Of a DNA stretch of 40,086 nt, positions 36,762-40,086 are shown piece by piece. The stretch comes from an uncultured Clostridia bacterium (GTDB lineage Bacteria; Bacillota; Clostridia; Christensenellales; Aristaeellaceae). Numbering within the stretch: the stretch's first letter is position 1; each line of letters opens with the position of its first letter. The notes below the pieces were generated by a model that saw only the letters and a list, made by a program, of their open reading frames with translations, searched no databases and was not told the DNA's origin. The position numbers and the translations under genes are program-made. The stretch lies in the NCBI GenBank assembly GCA_945948915.1, contig CAMFCQ010000018.1, positions 1-40,086 on the forward strand. The letters run 5' to 3'.

Positions 36762-37900
36762 TGCCGGTGGTGACGCTGACCACGGACGCGGAGCTTGACT
36801 ACACGGACGCCGGCGCGCAGATGACGTTTGCCTCACCGGACGGCGGCCTGGCGGCGAAGGCGACTGCGCATCTGCGCGGTGCGGGCAGCCGGTTCAGCGA
36901 GAAGAAGAGCTACCGGATCAACTTCGTGCACGGGCAGAAGAACAGCTCGGCCATCGCCGAGGTGCCGGGCATCGGCCGGACGGACGATGTGATCCTGCTG
37001 GCGGGCGTGATGGACGACACGCTGATGCGCGACCGGCTGAGCTGGGATGTGTACGCGATGATCGCGGAGGAGGACGAGCCCTACGGCCCGAGGACGACGC
37101 AATACGTTGAGCTGTTTGTGAACGACCGGTATGCCGGATGCTACATCATGATGGAGCCGGTGGACGACGGCGAGGAGCTTTTAAAGCGCGGCTCCGGCGC
37201 GCCGGGCACGGACAGCGTGTACCGCAGCGCGCAGATCGACTACGCCGGAGACCGGCCGTACGTGGAAAATCCCATGCGTGAGGGCTCGATCTATGAGCTG
37301 TATCACGCGCCGGCGGCCGGGCATGAATTTGACGCGCTGGCGCCGTACCTGCAGCTGGAGCAGATGGGGCGGGGGGAAGCGGAGGACGCGGCGTTTGCGC
37401 GCCTGGCGATGGACGTGATCGACGTGGAATCCCTGCTGCGCTATGACCTGTTCGTGCAGGCGGGCGGCATGAGCGACAACGTGTACAACAATATGTACAT
37501 CATTGCCCAGCGCGACGGCGGCCGCCTGACCTACCGCTTCGCGCCGTGGGACATGGACCTGACCTGGGGTCGCTTCAAGGACGGAGACAGCGGGGATTTC
37601 TATCACGGGCTGTTCTCCTTTGAGGTGGCGCAGCGGATGATTGAGACCGACGCAGGCGGCGTGACGCGGGAGCGGCTTTCGCAGATGTGGGCGCAGATGC
37701 GCGAAAACGTGTTCCGTGAGGACGTGATTGAGCGCCTTGTAGACGGCTACACCCGGGAGCTGGACGCCTCCGGCGCATATCGGCGCGAAACGCTGCGCTG
37801 GCGCGGGGAGGAATACGCGGCGGACGGCTATGAGATCGTGGCGTTCGCGGGAGAACACTTCGCGGCGCTTGACGCGATTTTTGCCGCGTATGCCCCATAA
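36338..37900 (+). CDS. CotH-family secreted kinase-like protein, copy 7
   Basis: The last array member has 520 residues. Residues 1-25 form the signal segment, about 37-147 the conserved module (IWAIEDAREESATPLVT, GYDAQENTFYC, DDYAYDWC, FTGLPVV) and about 175-500 the CotH core. Motifs: KKSYRINF (189-196), Y256-V-E-L-F with N-D-R-Y-A-G-C-Y after it, D380-N381-V-Y-N384-N385 and W404-D405-M406-D407 with L-T-W-G. Its C-terminus is shorter than in copies 5 and 6 (no PVDFL...FPEQGDDE tail). It overlaps the fragment before it by 4 bases. Confidence 0.85.
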   Translation: MKRLGLLMLAMTMTALLVCTVALFSPYAPVVGPVLEMEDIWAIEDAREESATPLVTCLESNGMRLGYDAQENTFYCPIGLDNGEAWPELHLTAPGAADVRLAFADDYAYDWCEDAVSEGTAYQVITYTKTEFFYTQIVFTGLPVVTLTTDAELDYTDAGAQMTFASPDGGLAAKATAHLRGAGSRFSEKKSYRINFVHGQKNSSAIAEVPGIGRTDDVILLAGVMDDTLMRDRLSWDVYAMIAEEDEPYGPRTTQYVELFVNDRYAGCYIMMEPVDDGEELLKRGSGAPGTDSVYRSAQIDYAGDRPYVENPMREGSIYELYHAPAAGHEFDALAPYLQLEQMGRGEAEDAAFARLAMDVIDVESLLRYDLFVQAGGMSDNVYNNMYIIAQRDGGRLTYRFAPWDMDLTWGRFKDGDSGDFYHGLFSFEVAQRMIETDAGGVTRERLSQMWAQMRENVFREDVIERLVDGYTRELDASGAYRRETLRWRGEEYAADGYEIVAFAGEHFAALDAIFAAYAP

Positions 37901-37920
37901 AACGACGCACGGCAAAATTT
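37879..37920 (+). terminator. Possible terminator at the end of the CotH array
   Basis: TTTTGCC (37879-37885) pairs with GGCAAAA (37911-37917), and GCGT (37886-37889) with ACGC (37905-37908), separated by a 2-base bulge. It overlaps the last codons of copy 7 and is followed by TTT only, so termination efficiency is doubtful. Confidence 0.4.
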
Positions 37921-37951
37921 AACATTTGCGCAATAATCGGCGTTTTTTCAG

Positions 37952-37980
37952 TTGACAGATGGTTTTTTAAGTGGTATGAT
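37952..37980 (+). promoter_or_regulatory. Strong promoter of the str operon
   Basis: TTGACA (37952-37957) is a perfect -35, the spacer is 17 bases, and TATGAT (37975-37980) is the -10 with a TGG extension directly before it. A T-tract lies in the spacer. It drives the L7Ae-like gene, rpsL, rpsG and fusA, and it isolates them from the CotH array upstream. Confidence 0.88.
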
Positions 37981-37993
37981 GACTATGTTTGCT

Positions 37994-38034
37994 GTGCAGC
38001 CTCCATAGGGGAGTTCTGCGCACTGGACACAGTG
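37994..38034 (+). promoter_or_regulatory. Structured 5' leader of the L7Ae-like gene
   Basis: A bulged hairpin can form from GTG-CAG (37994-37999) and CTCC (38001-38004) with GGAG (38010-38013), CTG (38016-38018) and CAC (38021-38023). A competing hairpin CACTG-GACA-CAGTG lies at 38021-38034, right before the AAAGGAAG ribosome binding site. L7Ae-type proteins bind kink-turns, so autoregulation is conceivable, but I could not confirm a kink-turn. Confidence 0.4.
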
Positions 38035-38051
38035 AAAGGAAGAATGAACTT

Positions 38052-38297
38052 ATGCATGAAGCTCTTGCCGACGCTGATCGACGAGTAGTTGGAACCAAGC
38101 AGCTGCTGCGCGCGCTGGACGAGGGAAGGATTGCCCACGCCTATGTCGCAGGCGATGCGGATCTGCTTCTGACCAAACGCGTGGTGGACCGCTGCTACGA
38201 CATGAACATCCCCTGCACGCAGGTGGAATCCATGGAGAAGCTTGGGCGCGCCTGCGGCATCGACGTGAAGGCAGCAGCTGCCGGCCTGCTCAGGTAA
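38052..38297 (+). CDS. L7Ae/L30e-family RNA-binding protein
   Basis: The 81-residue protein matches the YbxF/L7Ae-like family that precedes rpsL in Firmicutes. The core is [20 protein letters not shown], with [20 protein letters not shown] and ending in [20 protein letters not shown]. Relatives bind kink-turn RNA; their cellular job is not fully known. ATG 38052 follows AAAGGAAG; the longer open frame upstream runs through the leader and is rejected. Normally this gene follows rpoC; here a CotH gene lies upstream. Confidence 0.9.
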   Translation: MHEALADADRRVVGTKQLLRALDEGRIAHAYVAGDADLLLTKRVVDRCYDMNIPCTQVESMEKLGRACGIDVKAAAAGLLR

Positions 38298-38318
38298 GCG
38301 GCGGGCGGTGCACGCGAA

Positions 38319-38391
38319 CCGGCAGCCACCGGCTGGCCGGCTCTTTTGCGCGAAAGCGCACCGATATGACTCCGCACACGCGGGTTCATAT
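38319..38391 (+). promoter_or_regulatory. Hairpin series between the L7Ae-like gene and rpsL
   Basis: Three hairpins follow each other. CCGGCAGCC (38319-38327) pairs with GGCTGGCCGG (38331-38340) with a one-base bulge and is followed by CTCTTTT, like an attenuator/terminator. TGCGC-GAAA-GCGCA (38347-38360) has a GNRA loop. ATATGA (38364-38369) pairs with TCATAT (38386-38391), with CCGC/GCGG inside. rpsL starts 59 bases later. Confidence 0.5.
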
Positions 38392-38449
38392 AGATCTATC
38401 AGCAAGAAGTGTTCCAAGATTTTTTGAAAGAAACATAGGAGGTGCTTCC

Positions 38450-38824
38450 ATGCCTACGATCAACCAGTTGATCCGCAACGGAAGAAAAGCGATCGCTGCA
38501 AAGCCGACCGCCCCTATCCTGCAGAAGTGCCCGCAGAAGCGCGGCGTCTGCCTCTCTGTCAAGACCACGACCCCGAAGAAGCCGAACTCCGCGCTCCGTA
38601 AGATCGCCCGTGTTCGCCTGACCAACGGCGTCGAGGGTACCTGCTACATCCCGGGCATCGGCCACAACCTGCAGGAGCACTCCGTCGTGCTCATCCGCGG
38701 CGGCCGTGTTCGCGACCTGCCTGGCGTTCGTTACCACATCATCCGCGGCGCGCTGGACGCTGCCGGCGTGGCCAAGCGTATGCAGGCCCGCTCCAAGTAC
38801 GGCGCGAAGCGCCCGAAGAAGTAA
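38450..38824 (+). CDS. rpsL: 30S ribosomal protein S12
   Basis: S12 (124 residues) lies at the decoding centre and controls accuracy. [14 protein letters not shown] opens it, and [11 protein letters not shown] holds Lys43. At the second streptomycin-sensitive position the sequence reads [14 protein letters not shown], giving Arg88 where most bacteria have Lys. AGGAGGTG at 38437-38444 supports ATG 38450; the longer upstream frame runs through hairpins. It is the second gene of the str operon. Confidence 0.98.
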   Translation: MPTINQLIRNGRKAIAAKPTAPILQKCPQKRGVCLSVKTTTPKKPNSALRKIARVRLTNGVEGTCYIPGIGHNLQEHSVVLIRGGRVRDLPGVRYHIIRGALDAAGVAKRMQARSKYGAKRPKK

Positions 38825-38829
38825 TCCTA

Positions 38830-39003
38830 CAAAGGATTTCTTCAGGGGAATCTTTGGTGGCGCCCTCCCAGTATCGGAGGTGTCGTCGGCCCGCGAGGGT
38901 GGCCGGCCGCGAAGCAGAGGACATTCAGACGTGTTGGAACAGCGCCTGAAACGCCTCTGCGGGCAGGGCCGTGTGCTAGATCCGCAGAAAACCTGCCGCT
39001 TTT
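38830..39003 (+). promoter_or_regulatory. Competing hairpins in the rpsL-rpsG spacer
   Basis: The 278-base spacer is densely structured. Early hairpins are CAAAGGATT/AATCTTTG (38830-38856) and CCTCC/GGAGG (38864-38880). Then CCTCTGC (38954-38960) can pair upstream with GCAGAGG (38914-38920), or the overlapping TCTGCGG (38956-38962) downstream with CCGCAGA (38982-38988), or GCGGGCAGG (38959-38967) with CCTGCCGC (38992-38999), which is followed by TTTT like a terminator. In E. coli the S12-S7 spacer is the S7 repressor target, so control of rpsG-fusA is plausible. No promoter was evident. Confidence 0.5.
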
Positions 39004-39102
39004 GCTGAGGCGGCGGCGATGCGGCCGAACGGGCCATGCTGCAAGAAAACAGGAGCGAAGCGCCAACGCGCCGCTCCGGACAATGACCAGGAGGGTTATC
39101 CC

Positions 39103-39573
39103 ATGCCGAGACGTGGATTTGTACCGAAGCGTGAAGTGCTGCCGGATCCGGTTTATGGCACCACGATCGTTACCAAGCTGATCAATCAGATCATGCTCGA
39201 CGGCAAGCGCGGCATCGCGCAGTCCGTCTGCTATGACGCGTTCACCATGCTGGCCGAGAAGACCGGCAAGGACGCGATGGAAGTGTTCAACGCGGGCCTG
39301 CAGAACATTCTGCCGAGCCTGGAGGTCAAGGCCCGCCGTGTCGGCGGTGCGACCTATCAGGTCCCGATCGAGATCCGCCCGGAGCGCCGTCAGACCCTGG
39401 CGCTGCGCTGGCTGGTTGACTTCTCCCGCAAGCGCGGCGAGAAGACCATGGCCGAGCGCCTGTGCGCGGAGATCATCGACGCCAGCAACAACACCGGCGC
39501 CGCTGTCAAGCGTAAGGAAGAAATGCACCGCATGGCCGAGGCCAACAAGGCTTTCGCCCACTATCGCTGGTAA
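39103..39573 (+). CDS. rpsG: 30S ribosomal protein S7
   Basis: S7 has its standard length of 156 residues, nucleates the 30S head and contacts E-site tRNA. The start [20 protein letters not shown] and the ending [20 protein letters not shown] are diagnostic. AGGAGGG precedes ATG 39103; the upstream extension of the frame lies in the structured spacer and is not used. Confidence 0.98.
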   Translation: MPRRGFVPKREVLPDPVYGTTIVTKLINQIMLDGKRGIAQSVCYDAFTMLAEKTGKDAMEVFNAGLQNILPSLEVKARRVGGATYQVPIEIRPERRQTLALRWLVDFSRKRGEKTMAERLCAEIIDASNNTGAAVKRKEEMHRMAEANKAFAHYRW

Positions 39574-39634
39574 TTTCTCGTGTATGGCTGCGGCGGCATA
39601 AGCCGCCGCGGCTTCAGAAAAAAGGAGATTGAAC

Positions 39635-40086
39635 ATGGCCAGAACCCATGAACTGAACATGGTTCGCAACATCGGCATCATGGCTCACATCGACGCCGGC
39701 AAGACGACCACCACCGAGCGTATTCTGTTCTACACCGGTAAGAATCGTAAGATCGGCGAGACCCATGAGGGCAGCGCGACCATGGACTGGATGGCCCAGG
39801 AGCAGGAGCGCGGCATCACCATCACCTCTGCCGCCACCACCTGCTACTGGAAGGGCCATCGTCTGAACATCATCGACACCCCCGGCCACGTCGACTTCAC
39901 CGTCGAGGTTGAGCGCTCTCTGCGCGTTCTGGACGGCGCTGTCGCCGTCTTCTGCGCCAAGGGCGGCGTCGAGCCGCAGTCCGAGACCGTTTGGCGCCAG
40001 GCTGAGCACTATCATGTTCCGCGCATGGTGTACGTCAACAAGATGGACATCATGGGCGCGAACTTCTACCGCGTGGTGGACATGCT
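39635..40086 (+). CDS. fusA: Translation elongation factor G, N-terminal part (window end)
   Basis: The first 150 codons of EF-G are present; the gene continues past the window. EF-G is the GTPase that drives translocation. G-domain motifs are AHIDAGKT (17-24), RGITIT (59-64, switch II side follows), DTPGH (81-85) and NKMD (135-138). AAAAAGGAG precedes ATG 39635. The order rpsG-fusA is as usual; the next gene, often tuf, is not visible. Confidence 0.97.
   Translation, partial: MARTHELNMVRNIGIMAHIDAGKTTTTERILFYTGKNRKIGETHEGSATMDWMAQEQERGITITSAATTCYWKGHRLNIIDTPGHVDFTVEVERSLRVLDGAVAVFCAKGGVEPQSETVWRQAEHYHVPRMVYVNKMDIMGANFYRVVDM

Overview
All recognisable genes in this GC-rich window lie on the + strand, apart from one minus-strand gene remnant. 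The ribosomal gene order, the four-cysteine zinc S14, the KOW-domain gene between map and infA, and the L7Ae-like gene before rpsL all point to a Firmicute, most likely a high-GC member of the Clostridia. A finer placement is a guess. No tRNA, rRNA, CRISPR array or insertion sequence is visible.

Region 1 (1-13861) is the S10-spc-alpha ribosomal supercluster. It runs rplW(partial)-rplB-rpsS-rplV-rpsC-rplP-rpmC-rpsQ-rplN-rplX-rplE-rpsZ-rpsH-rplF-rplR-rpsE-rpmD-rplO-secY-adk-map-KOW protein-infA-rpmJ-rpsM-rpsK-rpsD-rpoA-rplQ. Spacing is tight and several genes overlap. A strong terminator follows rplQ, and a structured leader precedes it.

Region 2 (13862-27400) is accessory and metabolic. It holds a GMP-synthetase-like protein whose glutaminase site has decayed, a GNAT acetyltransferase, purD, a first secreted CotH-family kinase-like protein, a lysine/diaminopimelate operon (dapA-dapB-dapH), an ICMT-like methyltransferase, citrate lyase accessory genes (a citX-citG fusion and citC, without the lyase subunits), a MATE exporter, a minus-strand MBL-hydrolase remnant with an internal deletion, and a small XRE regulator.

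Region 3 (27432-37900) is a tandem array of six more CotH-family paralogs, making seven with the copy at 17685. Each has an N-terminal signal/anchor segment, a conserved module of about 110 residues (IWAIEDAREES ... GYD..TFYC ... DDY.YD ... FTGLP) and a CotH kinase-like core with D-N-x-x-N-N and W-D-[ML]-D motifs. A 59-codon 3' gene fragment between copies 6 and 7 is the scar of a 1.8-kb tandem duplication. The array is the most unusual part of the window: a family of predicted extracytoplasmic atypical kinases expanding between two ribosomal operons, possibly under a linked XRE regulator and at least one internal promoter.

Region 4 (37952-40086) begins with a near-consensus promoter and holds the str operon: L7Ae-like gene, rpsL, rpsG and fusA (cut by the window end). 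Its leader and intergenic spacers are rich in hairpins, including a competing-hairpin arrangement before rpsG. The str operon lies downstream of the S10-spc-alpha cluster and is separated from it by about 24 kb, whereas in most Firmicutes it lies immediately upstream. S12 carries Arg at position 88, where Lys is usual.
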